A stretch of DNA of 64,000 bases from Dongshaea marina (GCF_003072645.1 NZ_CP028897.1:4379501-4443500), one strand, 5' to 3'. Counted from the stretch's first letter, positions 9,931 through 21,017 are shown. Notes: generated from the sequence alone by a model not told the origin. A program made the numbers and translations.

Positions 9931-12528
9931 ATGAAAAAGAGCGCTACCACACAACACACGCCGATGATGCAGCAATACTTCAAGCTCAAGGCGGAGCACC
10001 CGGATATTTTGCTGTTCTATCGCATGGGAGATTTCTACGAGCTTTTTTATGATGATGCGAAAAAAGCGGCGGAGCTTTTGGATATCTCTCTGACCAAGCG
10101 GGGTCAATCTGCGGGAGAGCCGATCCCTATGGCCGGAGTCCCCTATCATGCCGTCGAAGGCTACCTGGCAAGGCTGGTCACCCTGGGTGAATCAGTGGCG
10201 ATCTGTGAGCAGATTGGCGACCCAGCCACCAGCAAGGGGCCGGTAGAGCGCAAGGTGGTGCGGATCATCACCCCGGGAACCATCTCGGATGAGGCGCTCC
10301 TCAAAGAGCGTCAGGACAACCTGATTGCCGCCATTCATCATCAACACCTAAGCTATGGCATCGCGGTGCTGGATATGAGTTCAGGGCGATTTGAGCTCAA
10401 CGAGTTCGATCACCTGGAAACACTCGCCAGCGAGCTCCAGCGGCTCAAGCCATCCGAGCTTCTCTACTGCGAGGACTTCCCTCATCCTGAACTACTGGAG
10501 CAGCAGCGAGGCTTGCGACGCCGCCCTCAGTGGGAGTTTGAGCTGGACAGTGCCCGTCGCCTGTTGTGCCAGCAGTTTGAGACCCGGGATCTCAAGGGCT
10601 TTGGTGTGGATGATGCTCATACCGCCCTGTGCGCCGCGGGTTGCCTGTTTCAATACGTGAAAGATACTCAGCGCACCGCCCTGCCCCACATTCACTCGCT
10701 GACCCGGATCGACTCCAGCGAGCATGTGATCCTCGATGCCGCCACCCGCCGTAATCTTGAGATCACCGAAAACTTAAGTGGTGGCAACGAGCACACCCTG
10801 GCCTGGGTGTTAGATCGTACCGTCACCCCCATGGGGGGGCGACTTCTCAAGCGCTGGCTGCATCAACCCAGCCGCAACCAGCAGATCCTTAAAGCCCGCC
10901 AAGAGAGCATCGAGACTCTGAGCAGCCAGCACCTGATAGAGGTGCTGCAGGATGAGCTCAAACCGATTGGTGACATGGAGCGGATCCTGGCGCGGCTGGC
11001 ACTGCGCAGTGCCCGACCCCGGGATCTGGCGCGGTTGCGCACCGCCTTTGCTCAGCTGCCTCTAATTCGCGAGCTGTTGGAGCAGGCCGATTGCCCACAT
11101 CTCTCGCACCTCACCCAAAAGGCCCGTCCCTTCCCCGAGCTGAGCGAACTACTCAACAGCGCGCTCATCGAAAATCCACCGGTACTGATCCGCGATGGCG
11201 GCGTCATCGCCCCGGGTTGGAACGAGGAGCTCGATGAGCTTAGATCCCTGGCCAGTGGTGCAACCGATGCGCTGGAGCGTATCGAACTGCGCGAGCGTGA
11301 ACAGACAGGTATTTCTACTCTCAAGGTTGGATTTAATAAGGTCCACGGTTATTACATAGAGGTCAGCCGGGCCAGTGCCCATCTGGTCCCGACCCATTAT
11401 GTGCGCCGCCAAACTCTTAAAAACAATGAGCGCTACATCATCCATGAGCTCAAAGAGTATGAAGAGAAGGTGCTGAGCGCTCAGAGCAAGTCTCTGGCTC
11501 TGGAAAAGCGCCTGTGGGAAGAGCTTTTGGATCAACTGCTGCCACACCTTAAGGCGCTGCAGCTGGCCTCGATGGCCCTGTGTGAGCTGGATGTGCTGAC
11601 CAACCTGAGTGAACGGGCCGATACCCTTGGCTATAGCAAGCCTCAGCTGGTTGCCGAGTCCTGTATCGATATCGAGTCCGGTCGTCACCCTGTGGTAGAG
11701 CAGGTCACTGAGACTCCCTTCATCGCCAACCCGCTCACCCTTCACCCCGAGCGGCAGATGTTGATCGTGACCGGTCCCAACATGGGCGGTAAATCGACCT
11801 ATATGCGTCAGGCGGCCCTGATCGTGCTGCTGACACATATCGGCTCCTTTGTCCCTGCAGCTTCCGCCCGTATCGGACCTATCGATCGGATCTTTACCCG
11901 CATCGGGGCCTCGGACGATCTGGCTTCGGGTCGCTCCACCTTCATGGTGGAGATGACTGAGACCGCCAATATCTTGCACAACGCCACCCGTCATAGCCTG
12001 GTGCTGATGGATGAAATTGGCCGCGGAACCAGCACCTATGACGGACTATCCCTGGCCTGGTCCTGCGCCGAACACCTGGCAAGCCAGACTCGCTGCTATA
12101 CCCTGTTTGCCACCCACTACTTTGAGCTGACCCAGCTCCCTGAGCTAATGCCGGGAGTGGTTAATGTGCACCTGGATGCGATGGAGCATGAGGATGGCAT
12201 CATCTTTATGCATGAGGTTCAGGATGGGGCAGCCAATCGCTCCTATGGTTTACAGGTTGCAGCCCTTGCGGGTGTTCCCAGCTCGGTCATTGCCAGGGCC
12301 CACCAAAAGCTCAACGAGCTCGAGCAACAATCCGTGGAAACCAAGGGTAAACCGCTCGCACCAATCAGCTACCCACAACCCAAAGCAAAGCGGACCTCAG
12401 CGGCCGAGAAGCTACTGGCCAGCATCAACCCAGAGCAGATGACTCCACTGGATGCCCTGCAGGCCCTGTATAAGCTAAGACAACTGCACGATGAAGAGAG
12501 CCTGACAGCCGCCGACCTTCTATCATAA
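9931..12528 (+). CDS. mutS: DNA mismatch repair protein MutS
   Basis: MutS recognises mismatches and recruits MutL. The 865-residue form begins [17 protein letters not shown] at 9931; a longer open frame from 9787 has no family support. The mismatch-binding motif is intact ([12 protein letters not shown], with the Phe-X-Glu near residue 36). The ATPase domain has [13 protein letters not shown] (Walker A), [16 protein letters not shown] (Walker B) and the signature serine/histidine segments ending in [13 protein letters not shown]. The C-terminal dimerisation/tetramerisation tail ends in [17 protein letters not shown]. It is transcribed alone, divergently from argR, and followed by a hairpin. 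Confidence 0.98.
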   Translation: MKKSATTQHTPMMQQYFKLKAEHPDILLFYRMGDFYELFYDDAKKAAELLDISLTKRGQSAGEPIPMAGVPYHAVEGYLARLVTLGESVAICEQIGDPATSKGPVERKVVRIITPGTISDEALLKERQDNLIAAIHHQHLSYGIAVLDMSSGRFELNEFDHLETLASELQRLKPSELLYCEDFPHPELLEQQRGLRRRPQWEFELDSARRLLCQQFETRDLKGFGVDDAHTALCAAGCLFQYVKDTQRTALPHIHSLTRIDSSEHVILDAATRRNLEITENLSGGNEHTLAWVLDRTVTPMGGRLLKRWLHQPSRNQQILKARQESIETLSSQHLIEVLQDELKPIGDMERILARLALRSARPRDLARLRTAFAQLPLIRELLEQADCPHLSHLTQKARPFPELSELLNSALIENPPVLIRDGGVIAPGWNEELDELRSLASGATDALERIELREREQTGISTLKVGFNKVHGYYIEVSRASAHLVPTHYVRRQTLKNNERYIIHELKEYEEKVLSAQSKSLALEKRLWEELLDQLLPHLKALQLASMALCELDVLTNLSERADTLGYSKPQLVAESCIDIESGRHPVVEQVTETPFIANPLTLHPERQMLIVTGPNMGGKSTYMRQAALIVLLTHIGSFVPAASARIGPIDRIFTRIGASDDLASGRSTFMVEMTETANILHNATRHSLVLMDEIGRGTSTYDGLSLAWSCAEHLASQTRCYTLFATHYFELTQLPELMPGVVNVHLDAMEHEDGIIFMHEVQDGAANRSYGLQVAALAGVPSSVIARAHQKLNELEQQSVETKGKPLAPISYPQPKAKRTSAAEKLLASINPEQMTPLDALQALYKLRQLHDEESLTAADLLS

Positions 12529-12557
12529 CTCGGGAAAAAGTTAGCACCCGCTGCATC

Positions 12558-12598
12558 GGGAAGCAAAGCGGAAGTCATTGACCTCCTCTTTGCTTCCC
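12558..12598 (+). terminator. Hairpin downstream of mutS
   Basis: GGGAAGCAAAG (12558-12568) pairs perfectly with CTTTGCTTCCC (12588-12598) around a 19-base loop. No T-run follows, so it may act as a 3'-end stabilising hairpin or a rho-dependent end rather than a classic intrinsic terminator. Confidence 0.55.
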
Positions 12599-12710
12599 TG
12601 CACTCGGACCTGATGATACTCCTTGCAGGTTTATCACCGTTTCAGCCCATAAATACCTTTGGTTATGTCTCAGATCCGTTGCTCATACAAAGGTGTACTG
12701 ATTTCAAGGT

Positions 12711-12776
12711 CACCAACCTTCTGTCGCAGGGATGCGGCAGCAGAGGCTCCATGGACGGATACACCCCCTGTTGGTG
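12711..12776 (+). repeat. Structured GGATG-hairpin repeat, copy 1
   Basis: An outer stem CACCAAC/GTTGGTG (12711-12717 with 12770-12776) encloses a hairpin around TGTCGCAGGGATGCGGCA (12722-12739) and the box AGAGGCTCCATGGACGG (12742-12758). The same order occurs at 53554-53634, and parts of it at 36010-36140, 43400-43460, 43970-44085 and 60338-60406. It lies between the 3' ends of mutS and the convergent BCCT gene. The remainder of 12529-12826 shows only the mutS hairpin. Confidence 0.65.
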
Positions 12777-12826
12777 AGGCGTGAAATCAGACATCAACAA
12801 CAGATGTGAAACACGACCAATACCTT

Positions 12827-14038
12827 TTACTCTAATTCAAACTTAGAGTAGTCCACCCTATTACCTTCTGGTGATGCCTGAATACTTTTTATCTCCTGAT
12901 ATTTAATAATGACTATATACCCTACACAGGCAAAGAATAAACCGATCACCAGGGTGCCAACCCACTGTATTCTCAAAAAATCAAGCTTGAATAGTAATGT
13001 CAGTAGGCTTAATACCACTATATTACCCAGTATGTACTTCACCTTACCGAGTCTGGATACCGTCATTCCAATGTTGTCTGTATACAAACGAACCAATGAA
13101 TCCAGCGAGTTAATCACAAAGGTAATTCCGACCACCGCCATGATAAGGCTATAGAAACCCGATACATTCAACCCATGACTATAATAGAAATACAGGGTGG
13201 TAAACCAGATTGCAATCGGAATAGAGGGGAATATTAGCATCACTAAGAATACCTGCCAGGTTCTCAGACCGCCAACAAAGCGTGAAGTAAACTGGCCGAT
13301 CATGATACTCCAAGATAACCACCAAAACAGATAAAATGCGTGATATGAATTAACAGGCAGCAGGAACTTATCTAAATGACTAAAGTACCCCCCAAGCAGT
13401 AGGAAGGTAGAAAAAAACTCACTCAGACCTGAGGGGTGAGCAAAAGCCCCGAGCCATATCAAGCCGATGAGAGCGATAAATAACCAGGTTGTCCCAAGGC
13501 TTAGCACCCTGACATAACGCAAGCTGGTACTTGAGTATACAGAAATCGAGATCACTAAAAACACGATAAGATAAAAGCTGCCAATCACAGTTTTACCATC
13601 ACCCATTTGTGGCAGGTACCAGGGAAGATTAAACAAAAGCAAATAAGCGGTAAAAGCACAGGTTCCAATAATCACTATATTATTAATAAATTTAACCAGG
13701 GGTATCTCAAAGAATTTAACCCTTGGCTCGATTACGCAAAAATAAAAACAGGTTAAGAAGTAAAAACCCCAGATCAGGCCCCCCCAGAACCCGAACTCAA
13801 TTGCCAGCGGGTTGGTAAAACTAAACCCAGGGTAAGTGCTGAGATCCGTATAGCGACTGAATTCAGTCAATGGCAGCATGATGAGACCTGCATCGAGTCC
13901 CGATGTAAATAAAATAGAGATAAAACTAAAGGTTTTTACCGGGGTAACACCGATACAACGTAGGTTTCCCCATTTAAATAAGATGATTGCAATTGCGACA
14001 TAGGTAAAAATCATTCCAGCACTTAACCAGGCTGTCAT
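12827..14038 (-). CDS. Short BCCT-family transporter, probable choline uptake
   Basis: The protein is highly hydrophobic and carries the BCCT core, with FYLFWWLSWSIMIGQFTSRF corresponding to the conserved Trp-rich helix 8 region, followed by GGLRTWQVFLVMLIFPSIP. From the ATG at 14038, preceded by a good GGAGAG ribosome site, it is 403 residues. Typical BCCT carriers are 500-700 residues, so the N-terminal helices and C-terminal osmosensory tail appear reduced. There is no room for a lost 5' part, because betA ends 118 bp upstream. As third gene after betB and betA it probably supplies choline. Its AT-content is somewhat higher than that of its neighbours. Confidence 0.8.
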   Translation of the reverse strand: MTAWLSAGMIFTYVAIAIILFKWGNLRCIGVTPVKTFSFISILFTSGLDAGLIMLPLTEFSRYTDLSTYPGFSFTNPLAIEFGFWGGLIWGFYFLTCFYFCVIEPRVKFFEIPLVKFINNIVIIGTCAFTAYLLLFNLPWYLPQMGDGKTVIGSFYLIVFLVISISVYSSTSLRYVRVLSLGTTWLFIALIGLIWLGAFAHPSGLSEFFSTFLLLGGYFSHLDKFLLPVNSYHAFYLFWWLSWSIMIGQFTSRFVGGLRTWQVFLVMLIFPSIPIAIWFTTLYFYYSHGLNVSGFYSLIMAVVGITFVINSLDSLVRLYTDNIGMTVSRLGKVKYILGNIVVLSLLTLLFKLDFLRIQWVGTLVIGLFFACVGYIVIIKYQEIKSIQASPEGNRVDYSKFELE

Positions 14039-14156
14039 TACGCACTCTCCTTTGCATACAAGATATATCGCGGGGACAGACCTTAGTAAGCCTATAGATT
14101 TCTCCACAACGCTCCGAAGTGAAATCCCTGTACTATCCTTTAACCCTTTAAACCCA

Positions 14157-15824
14157 TCAGTCGATGGGCTCTAACGATCTTTGCTCCTTCTGCCAGACCT
14201 CTGATACCTGAACCTCTGCAGTCGAGGCGGCTAATGGTGGCTTTCGCAAAATCATGTCGGCGGCTTTCTCTGCCAGCATAATGGTTGGCGCGTTCAGGTT
14301 ACCATTGGGGATCGTCGGGAAGATGGATGAGTCCACGACCCGAAGTCCCTCTATGCCTCGGACCCGGGTGCTTGAGTCCACCACAGCCATCTCATCCTCA
14401 CCCATCCTGCAAGAGCAGCTCGGATGATAGGCGCTCTCGACCGACTCACGCACAAATGCATCAATTTCGTCATCCGTTCGCACAGCTATGCCCGGCTGGA
14501 TCTCCTCCCCCCTGAAGGGATCAAAGGCACTCTGGTTGATGATTTCCCGGGTCAGGCGAACACATTGGCGAAAACCTTGCCTGTCTGCGGGGTGCTGAAG
14601 GTAGTTAAATCGGATCTCTGGGGGCCGATTTGGATCCGGGCTAGTCACTCTGACATGACCCCGGCTCCGGGGCTTGTTATGCCCTATATGCACCTGAAAG
14701 CCATGGCCATCGAAGGCACTTTGGCCATCGTAGCGCATGGCGGCGGGCAGAAAGTGATATTGAAGATCGGGCCACTCAATCCCGGCTCTTGAGCGAATAA
14801 ACCCACAGGACTCAAAGTGATTGGTTGCCCCCAGGCCATCTTTTTTTAATAGCCAGCGCGAACCGATTTTAAACTTACTCCATAAATCAAGCTGGCCATT
14901 GAGTGTAATCGGCTGTTTACACTTGAACTGGAAATAAAACTCCAGATGATCCTGAAGGTTTTCGCCCACCCCGGGTAATTCATGCTTAAGTTCAATCCCC
15001 GCCTTTTGCAGTACCTTAGATGGACCAATTCCGGAAAGCTGAAGTAGCTGTGGTGAACCGATGGAGCCGGCACTTAAAATGACCTCTTTGCGACTAAACG
15101 CCTGCTGCAATTTTCCCTTTCGCTCAAACGCGACACCGACCGCTTGCTTTTCCTCCAGTAACACCTTATGTACCAGAGCATGAGTCAACACCGTCAGATT
15201 TTTTCTGTGTAAAATCGGTTTAAGATAAGCATTCGCCGTTGACCAGCGAACTCCATTCTTAACCGTCATATGCATCGGCCCAAAGCCCTCCTGCAACTTG
15301 CCATTGTAGTCCTGAGTCTCAAAGTAACCTGCCTGGACACCCGCCTGAATAAACGCCCGATACAGGGGATTTTGCATCCGGTTACCATTGTTGACCGCCA
15401 AAGGTCCATCCGCACCACGATAACTATCCTCGCCAAGGCTCCAGCTTTCCGCTTTTTTAAAATAGGGCAAACAGTTTGCGTAGCCCCATCCCTGGGCCCC
15501 CATCTCTTGCCACTCATCAAAATCACGGGCGTGGCCGCGTACATAGACCATGCCATTAATCGATGAAGAGCCCCCCAGGACTTTCCCACGTGGGCAATGC
15601 ATTTTTCGCAGGTTCAGGTAAGTCTCGGGTTGGCTTTCAAACTGCCAGGCATATTTGCTGGTGTTCATTGGAATGGATAACGCGGTCGGCATCTGGATCA
15701 AGATGCTCTTGTCACTGCCGCCGGTCTCCAGCAGCAGAACCTGATTGGCAGGGTCTTCACTCAAACGATTCGCCAGCACACAGCCCGCAGACCCTGCACC
15801 AACTATGATGTAATCATAGGTCAC
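14157..15824 (-). CDS. betA: Choline dehydrogenase
   Basis: This 555-residue GMC-family flavoprotein oxidises choline to betaine aldehyde at the inner face of the membrane. The N-terminal FAD-binding motif is [20 protein letters not shown]. The GMC signatures follow, with [20 protein letters not shown] near residue 78, and [19 protein letters not shown] near 250. The catalytic-region histidines lie in [15 protein letters not shown] and the C-terminal [17 protein letters not shown]. The start is GTG at 15824 with GGAGAG just upstream. It lies ten bases after betB. No betI repressor gene is present within the cluster. Confidence 0.95.
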   Translation of the reverse strand: MTYDYIIVGAGSAGCVLANRLSEDPANQVLLLETGGSDKSILIQMPTALSIPMNTSKYAWQFESQPETYLNLRKMHCPRGKVLGGSSSINGMVYVRGHARDFDEWQEMGAQGWGYANCLPYFKKAESWSLGEDSYRGADGPLAVNNGNRMQNPLYRAFIQAGVQAGYFETQDYNGKLQEGFGPMHMTVKNGVRWSTANAYLKPILHRKNLTVLTHALVHKVLLEEKQAVGVAFERKGKLQQAFSRKEVILSAGSIGSPQLLQLSGIGPSKVLQKAGIELKHELPGVGENLQDHLEFYFQFKCKQPITLNGQLDLWSKFKIGSRWLLKKDGLGATNHFESCGFIRSRAGIEWPDLQYHFLPAAMRYDGQSAFDGHGFQVHIGHNKPRSRGHVRVTSPDPNRPPEIRFNYLQHPADRQGFRQCVRLTREIINQSAFDPFRGEEIQPGIAVRTDDEIDAFVRESVESAYHPSCSCRMGEDEMAVVDSSTRVRGIEGLRVVDSSIFPTIPNGNLNAPTIMLAEKAADMILRKPPLAASTAEVQVSEVWQKEQRSLEPID

Positions 15825-15833
15825 AACGCTCTC

Positions 15834-17291
15834 CTAAAATGGGCTTTCCAGTGGGCTCATTCCCATGTAGACGGCTTTTAGCTGGGTGTAATGGTTTAAG
15901 GTCGCCATCCCATTTTCTCTGCCAATCCCGGATTGCTTATAGCCCCCGACCGGCATCTGGGCCGGGGAGGCTCCATAAGCGTTTACCCAGCAAATTCCCG
16001 CTTCAAGTTTGTGGGTCACTCGATGGGCTCGGCTAATATCCTGGGTAAATACGGCTGCAGCCAGGCCGTAATCACTGTTATTGGCCCGGTGAATGACTTC
16101 GAGTTCATCCTCAAAGGTAAGGAGGCTCATCACGGGGCCAAAAATTTCTTCCTGAACGATGCGCATCTCATCATGGCAATCGGTGAAGATGGTCGGTGCC
16201 ACAAAGTACCCCTCAGGAGCCGATTCCGGGGTCAAGGGTTTGCCCCCCGTCAGTAAGCGGGCTCCTTCACTCAGGCCTGAGGCAATATAGTCCAGTACCA
16301 GTTGATAGTGCTTCTGAGAGATAAGTGCGCCAAAGTTGACCTTGGGATCCAGGGGGTCACCGGCGACTATATTCGCTTCGGTTCGCTCTAATAGGCGCTC
16401 CACAAAAGCGTCATAGATGTTTTGGTGGACAAAAACCCGGGTACCATTGGTGCAAATCTCTCCCTGGGTATAGAAGTTTCCGAGCATCGCTGCAGAGACA
16501 GCATTGTCGATATCGGCATCTTCAAAAATAATCAGCGGTGATTTTCCCCCAAGCTCCATGCTGACCTCTTTAAGGGTGCTGGATGCTGCCTGCATCACCT
16601 TTTTCCCGGTTTCCACTTCACCGGTAAAAGAAACCTTGGCGATGTCAGGAGATTGCGTCAGCCACTGGCCCACCCTGGCATCCCCTTGAACAACATTGAA
16701 TACCCCGGGTGGTACACCCGCTTCGATGAAAATCTCAGCCAACTTCAGCGCCCCCAGAGGAGTTTCTTCGGATGGCTTAAAGATCATTGCATTACCGCAA
16801 GCCAGAGCCGGGGCAGCCTTCCAGCAAGCGATCTGCAATGGGTAATTCCAGGCCCCAATCCCGCCGCAAATCCCCAGCGGCTCACGGCGGGTATAATAAA
16901 AATCCCCCCCCAGGTCCTGCTGATTCCCCTCAATCGAAGACGCCAGACCCGCAAAAAACTCAATGGAGTCAGCTCCGGTCACCACATCAACCACAGAGGC
17001 TTCCTGCCAGGGCTTGCCCGTATCCAGTACCTCTATTTTTGCCAACTCATCATTACGTTCCCGAAGTAAATTCACGGCCCTATTCAGGATACGTCCCCGA
17101 TCCATACCCGACATTGATGACCAAACTTCGAATCCATGACGCGCACTTTCAATCGCGGCCTTCTTAATTTTTTCGTCAGCAATTTCAACCTGATAGATGA
17201 CTTTCCCGGTCGCAGGATTCAGCACATCGAAGGTTTCACCCGATTGATTATCAAGATACTGACCCGAGATATAATTTTTGTAGCAAAACAT
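15834..17291 (-). CDS. betB: Betaine aldehyde dehydrogenase
   Basis: The 485-residue NAD(P)-dependent aldehyde dehydrogenase finishes glycine betaine synthesis from betaine aldehyde. It contains the ALDH segments [19 protein letters not shown] (cofactor domain), [15 protein letters not shown] with the general-base Glu, and [17 protein letters not shown] with the nucleophilic Cys. The C-terminal [15 protein letters not shown] motif is present. It is the first gene of betB-betA-BCCT on the minus strand, so the promoter should lie in 17292-17566. That stretch holds no recognised operator. Glycine betaine is an osmoprotectant, fitting a saline habitat. Confidence 0.96.
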   Translation of the reverse strand: MFCYKNYISGQYLDNQSGETFDVLNPATGKVIYQVEIADEKIKKAAIESARHGFEVWSSMSGMDRGRILNRAVNLLRERNDELAKIEVLDTGKPWQEASVVDVVTGADSIEFFAGLASSIEGNQQDLGGDFYYTRREPLGICGGIGAWNYPLQIACWKAAPALACGNAMIFKPSEETPLGALKLAEIFIEAGVPPGVFNVVQGDARVGQWLTQSPDIAKVSFTGEVETGKKVMQAASSTLKEVSMELGGKSPLIIFEDADIDNAVSAAMLGNFYTQGEICTNGTRVFVHQNIYDAFVERLLERTEANIVAGDPLDPKVNFGALISQKHYQLVLDYIASGLSEGARLLTGGKPLTPESAPEGYFVAPTIFTDCHDEMRIVQEEIFGPVMSLLTFEDELEVIHRANNSDYGLAAAVFTQDISRAHRVTHKLEAGICWVNAYGASPAQMPVGGYKQSGIGRENGMATLNHYTQLKAVYMGMSPLESPF

Positions 17292-17566
17292 AACCTAACA
17301 AACCAGAAACATAAGAATTTTAGTATCCTAACAAATTTAACAATCAAAGATCCAAACAAGCTTGATCACTTATCCAAGACTTTCGCTCTGCTACGCAAGC
17401 AAACTCCCGGCAAAGGCCGCACCAGTGCCATGCCACAGCTCAGAAGCAGGAGAGCTCCGAACTCTGAGCCTCAGCCTGGCTCCATTTTGTAAAAGTGCTC
17501 TAGACTAAAATCATCGATACTTGGCTTTCAGCTCGACTCTCCACCTTTCAAGATCAAGGGATCACT

Positions 17567-18280
17567 ATGGACAGCTATTGCAGAGAGTGCGGGGCACAAG
17601 TTGAAGCATCCAGCCCCAGGTGCGATCAATGCGGTACGATTCAGGACTCTTTTGTCTATAAAAGCCGGATCGCGGCGGCCTCCCTTGCGATGTTCGCCGG
17701 GGTATTTGGGTTCCATCGGTTTTTCCTGGGCCAGTGGTGGGGGATTTTTTACCTGCTGCTGTGCTGGACCTATCTCCCCTGGCTGGTTGGCATCATTGAG
17801 GGAATCGTGTTTCTTGCCACCTCTCAGGAAAAATGGAACAAGAAATACAACCAGGGGATTTCGGCAGGCTCGGAAAAAGGCACTGTACTGGTGGTGGTGG
17901 CGGTGCTGTTTCCGCTGATCGCTATTATCGGTATCCTTGCGGCGATCGCGATTCCGGCCTATCTTGATTTCACCATCCGCGCCAAGCTGGCACCGGCCCA
18001 TCAAGCGATACACAGCGCAACCCAGGCCGTTGAAGCCTATACCATTCGCGAGCAGGCCTGGCCGGCAGACAACGCTACTCTGGGCCTGAGTACTGAGCCT
18101 GTAAATTCACGGCTTGGTGCGATCCGGATTGAGGGTGGTGTTATCCATCTCGATGTATCATCGGCGGCAGGGACATCCGGCAGCATAATTTATGTTCCCA
18201 AAGCCACTGAGCAGGGGATCCAGTGGAGCTGCAGCAAGTCCACCATCCCCAGGAAGTATTTGCCGACGAAGTGCCGGTAG
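17567..18280 (+). CDS. Zinc-ribbon / TM2 / pilin-like fusion protein
   Basis: Three segments can be read in 237 residues. Residues 1-28 form a zinc ribbon with CREC and CDQC. Residues 33-90 form a TM2 domain with FAGVFGFHRFFLGQWWGI and two membrane helices. Residues 105-237 resemble a type IV pilin: a hydrophobic stretch with LIAIIGILAAIAIPAYLDFT and a C-terminal Cys pair (WSCSKS, TKCR). The pilin part has no prepilin peptidase site (no Gly-Phe-Thr-Leu-Ile-Glu), so it is probably membrane-anchored and not assembled as a pilus. It stands alone between betB (divergent) and rpoS (convergent). The function is unknown. Confidence 0.8.
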   Translation: MDSYCRECGAQVEASSPRCDQCGTIQDSFVYKSRIAAASLAMFAGVFGFHRFFLGQWWGIFYLLLCWTYLPWLVGIIEGIVFLATSQEKWNKKYNQGISAGSEKGTVLVVVAVLFPLIAIIGILAAIAIPAYLDFTIRAKLAPAHQAIHSATQAVEAYTIREQAWPADNATLGLSTEPVNSRLGAIRIEGGVIHLDVSSAAGTSGSIIYVPKATEQGIQWSCSKSTIPRKYLPTKCR

Positions 18281-18333
18281 ATGCCGGAATAGCGATGCAT
18301 AAGGATATGCGAATGCAGTGATAACCATATAAT

Positions 18334-18359
18334 AAAGGGGCTGAATGATCAGCCCCTTT
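18334..18359. terminator. Bidirectional terminator between the TM2 gene and rpoS
   Basis: A perfect 11-bp stem AAAGGGGCTGA/TCAGCCCCTTT (18334-18344 and 18349-18359) with an ATGA loop separates two convergent genes. The A/T ends give a short U-run in either direction. Confidence 0.88.
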
Positions 18360-18384
18360 GACGATAAAAGAGAACTCCTGGAAT

Positions 18385-19404
18385 CTAGCTTAAACGGAAC
18401 AGCGCATCAATTGACAGTCCCTGTTGACTCAAAAGCTCGCGCAGCCGATGCAGGGCTTCCACCTGGATTTGCCGGACCCGCTCACGAGTCAGACCAATTT
18501 CACGCCCTACCAGCTCCAGGGTAGATGCCTCATAACCCAGCAGGCCAAAGCGCCGTGCCAGCACCTCTCGCTGCTTGGGGGAAAGCTCTTCGAGCCAGCG
18601 CACTATGCTCAGGCGGATATCCTCCTCCTGGGTCTGGGACTCCGGCTCGGAGCCGTGATCGTCGGCAATCACATCCAGCAGCGCCTTATCTCCATTGCCC
18701 CCGATCGGCATATCCACCGAGCCTATCTTCTCATTGAGCTTGAGCATCTTGCTCACCTCTTCCACCGGACGCTCCAGCTCACAGGCGATCTCTTCGGCGG
18801 AGGGCTCGTGATCCAGACGATGGGCCAGCTCCCGGGCGGTTCGAAGATAGACATTGAGCTCTTTCACCACATGGATGGGCAGACGTATGGTGCGGGTTTG
18901 ATTCATGATCGCCCGCTCTATGGTTTGACGGATCCACCAGGTGGCATAGGTCGAAAAGCGGAATCCGCGCTCGGGGTCGAATTTTTCGACGGCACGGATA
19001 AGACCAAGGTTTCCCTCTTCGATGAGATCTAAAAAGGCTAATCCGCGGTTGTTATAGCGTCTTGCGATCTTAACCACCAATCGCAGATTGGACTCAATCA
19101 TCCGCTTGCGGGCAACCTTATCTCCTTTGAGGGCCCGACGTGCATAATAGACCTCCTCCTCTGCTGTGAGCAGCGGGGAAAAACCTATCTCGCCTAAATA
19201 GAGCTGGGTTGCATCCAGATTCTTGCTCTGTAACTCAACCGCTTCCTCTTCGGCCTGCTGCTCTTCAATTGCGGCCAGCTCCTCGGTGCGAGCATCCTGC
19301 TCAACCAACTCGGCAACTTCGGCCACCTCTGCCTCATAACTAACCTTTTTTTCGTCTTGCTGCTGTTGAGTTTCTTGTTGTTTATTCTTGGTTTCCCGGC
19401 CCAT
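18385..19404 (-). CDS. rpoS: RNA polymerase sigma factor RpoS (sigma-38)
   Basis: RpoS is the stationary-phase and general-stress sigma factor. The order of regions is normal: region 1.2 with [18 protein letters not shown], region 2 with [18 protein letters not shown] and [17 protein letters not shown], region 3, and region 4 with [18 protein letters not shown]. The N-terminus is unusual in being Gln/Lys/Glu-rich ([14 protein letters not shown]) before region 1. I use the ATG at 19404, which has GGAG eight bases upstream; the GTG at 19413 leaves no spacer. It gives 339 residues. It lies 45 bp after nlpD, and the main rpoS promoter is probably inside nlpD, as in relatives. Confidence 0.97.
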   Translation of the reverse strand: MGRETKNKQQETQQQQDEKKVSYEAEVAEVAELVEQDARTEELAAIEEQQAEEEAVELQSKNLDATQLYLGEIGFSPLLTAEEEVYYARRALKGDKVARKRMIESNLRLVVKIARRYNNRGLAFLDLIEEGNLGLIRAVEKFDPERGFRFSTYATWWIRQTIERAIMNQTRTIRLPIHVVKELNVYLRTARELAHRLDHEPSAEEIACELERPVEEVSKMLKLNEKIGSVDMPIGGNGDKALLDVIADDHGSEPESQTQEEDIRLSIVRWLEELSPKQREVLARRFGLLGYEASTLELVGREIGLTRERVRQIQVEALHRLRELLSQQGLSIDALFRLS

Positions 19405-19449
19405 AGCTCTCACTCCCTGATCCTCTCAGGTTTTAAGCCAAAGGAACTC

Positions 19450-20439
19450 TCAGCGCTTTGGCAAAAAACGAATAGGATTGACGGATTTTCCCCGATAACG
19501 AATCTCAAAATGGAGGGCAACTTTCACCGCTCCAGTATTTCCCATGTCGGCAATCCTTTGCCCAACTTTAATTTTTTGTTGCTCTTTCACCCGGATATGC
19601 GCGTTGTGTGCATAAGCGGACAGGTAATCATCGTTGTGCTTGATGATGATCAACTTGCCGTAGCCTCTCAGTGCACTTCCGGCATATACCACGACTCCGG
19701 ATGCGGCTGCATAGATGGGCTGGCCGAGCTTGCCACCGATATCGATACCCTTATTGCCAGTTTCAGATAAAGAGAAGCTGGCAATAATTGGGCCAGATGC
19801 GGGCCAGCTCCATTTGATTTTCTGAGAGCTATGGGCTACAGCCTTACGGGACGCGGGTTGTGAGACTCGTTTGACTGACGAGGAGCTCGCCTTGCGCGAG
19901 GAAACCGGGGCGGGTGTAGGGGAGGTTTTCGGGGAGGAGCTACTAGTCACTTGACGCTTTTTCGTCAAGGAGGAGGAGCCGGAGTGTGATGAATGACGAA
20001 CTTTTGGCTGACCATTGGCCACCAGGTTGAGCTTTTGACCGGGATAGAGACGATAGGGAGAACGTAATCCATTCAAGGCCGCCAACCGGGAGGCAGAAAC
20101 TCCAAGCTTGCGGGAGATCCCGTACAGGGTGTCGCCTTTTCGGACCTTATAGTAGCCCGATGAGGAAGCAACAACCTTGGGAGTCAGGCGTAGTAGCTGG
20201 CCCGGGTAGATATTATAGGGAGCGGAAATCTTGTTATAGCGGGCAATCTCCTGAAAATCTTTGCCCGAACCCCAGGCGATGGAATAGAGGGTATCCCCGG
20301 GCTGGACTCGCCAATAGCCTCCGACCGGCCCCACACTTGAAACCGGAGCGGGTCCGTTAGAGGCACAGCCAACCAGCCCCAGAGTAATGAGCAGCACCAG
20401 CCATTGTCTGATATATCTTCTCGCTATCCCTGTACTCAT
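19450..20439 (-). CDS. nlpD: NlpD, LysM/LytM activator lipoprotein
   Basis: NlpD is an envelope lipoprotein that activates the amidase AmiC at the division site. A signal peptide ends in the lipobox LVGCAS (Cys about residue 25). Two LysM repeats follow, beginning YWRVQPGDTLYSIAWGSG and YYKVRKGDTLYGISRKLG. A Ser/Lys/Pro-rich linker then leads to a C-terminal LytM domain with KGIDIGGKLGQPIYAAASGV. That domain lacks the full metal-ligand set (DIGGK replaces the usual H-x3-D site), as expected for a non-enzymatic activator. It overlaps yqaA by 4 bp and precedes rpoS. Confidence 0.95.
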   Translation of the reverse strand: MSTGIARRYIRQWLVLLITLGLVGCASNGPAPVSSVGPVGGYWRVQPGDTLYSIAWGSGKDFQEIARYNKISAPYNIYPGQLLRLTPKVVASSSGYYKVRKGDTLYGISRKLGVSASRLAALNGLRSPYRLYPGQKLNLVANGQPKVRHSSHSGSSSLTKKRQVTSSSSPKTSPTPAPVSSRKASSSSVKRVSQPASRKAVAHSSQKIKWSWPASGPIIASFSLSETGNKGIDIGGKLGQPIYAAASGVVVYAGSALRGYGKLIIIKHNDDYLSAYAHNAHIRVKEQQKIKVGQRIADMGNTGAVKVALHFEIRYRGKSVNPIRFLPKR

Positions 20440-21017
20440 CTACCCCAGACAAAATATATCAGAGCTATCCCAATCAGGGTCGCCCAGCCCAACCTGTCGA
20501 TCCACAGCAGTAGCTTTTGCTCCATCCTGGGACCACCCAATACCATCACCAGGGATACAAGATAAAAGCGCATCCCCCTACCTACAATAGAGATCAGTAT
20601 AAAGGGGAGAAATGCCATCTGCAGCAAGCCAGCAGTCACGGTAAACACCTTGTAAGGCACCGGGGTAAAGCTGGCGATGAAGATGATCCAGACTCCCCAC
20701 TGGGTGAACCAGCCGCGGGCCAGCTCAATATAGTGCTGATAGCCAGCCCACTCTACCAAAGGTTGAACTAAGGGATCATAGAGGGCATATCCCAACCCAT
20801 AGCCAACCGCAGCGCCTGCCACCGAAAACAGCGTGGTAATCATGGCGTAGAACCAGGCTTTATTTGGCTTAGCCAATGACATGGGAGCCAGCATCACATC
20901 GGCCGGGATCGGCCAGAAAATGGACTCGATAAAGCTACAGAACGCCAGATAATAGGGGGCATGGCGGTGGCGTGCCCACTCCATCATCCGGATAAACATA
21001 GAGGAGAAGATCTTCAT
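20436..21017 (-). CDS. yqaA: YqaA-family inner-membrane protein (SNARE-associated/DedA-like)
   Basis: The 193-residue protein has several membrane segments and the DedA/VTT-type pattern, with [19 protein letters not shown] near residue 30, then [14 protein letters not shown], and a conserved [18 protein letters not shown] segment near 117. The family includes lipid scramblase-like and undecaprenyl-phosphate translocase proteins, but the YqaA substrate is not established. Here the gene sits inside the surE-pcm-nlpD-rpoS operon, overlapping pcm by 4 bp upstream and nlpD by 4 bp downstream. This implies tight co-expression with envelope and stress functions. The position is shared with several gammaproteobacteria and differs from the E. 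coli location. Confidence 0.88.
   Translation of the reverse strand: MKIFSSMFIRMMEWARHRHAPYYLAFCSFIESIFWPIPADVMLAPMSLAKPNKAWFYAMITTLFSVAGAAVGYGLGYALYDPLVQPLVEWAGYQHYIELARGWFTQWGVWIIFIASFTPVPYKVFTVTAGLLQMAFLPFILISIVGRGMRFYLVSLVMVLGGPRMEQKLLLWIDRLGWATLIGIALIYFVWGR

Noticed and set aside
14039-14156. Possible lost 5' part of the short BCCT gene
   Set aside because: Only 118 bp separates it from betA, no membrane helix is encoded in any frame there, and a good ribosome site precedes the ATG at 14038.
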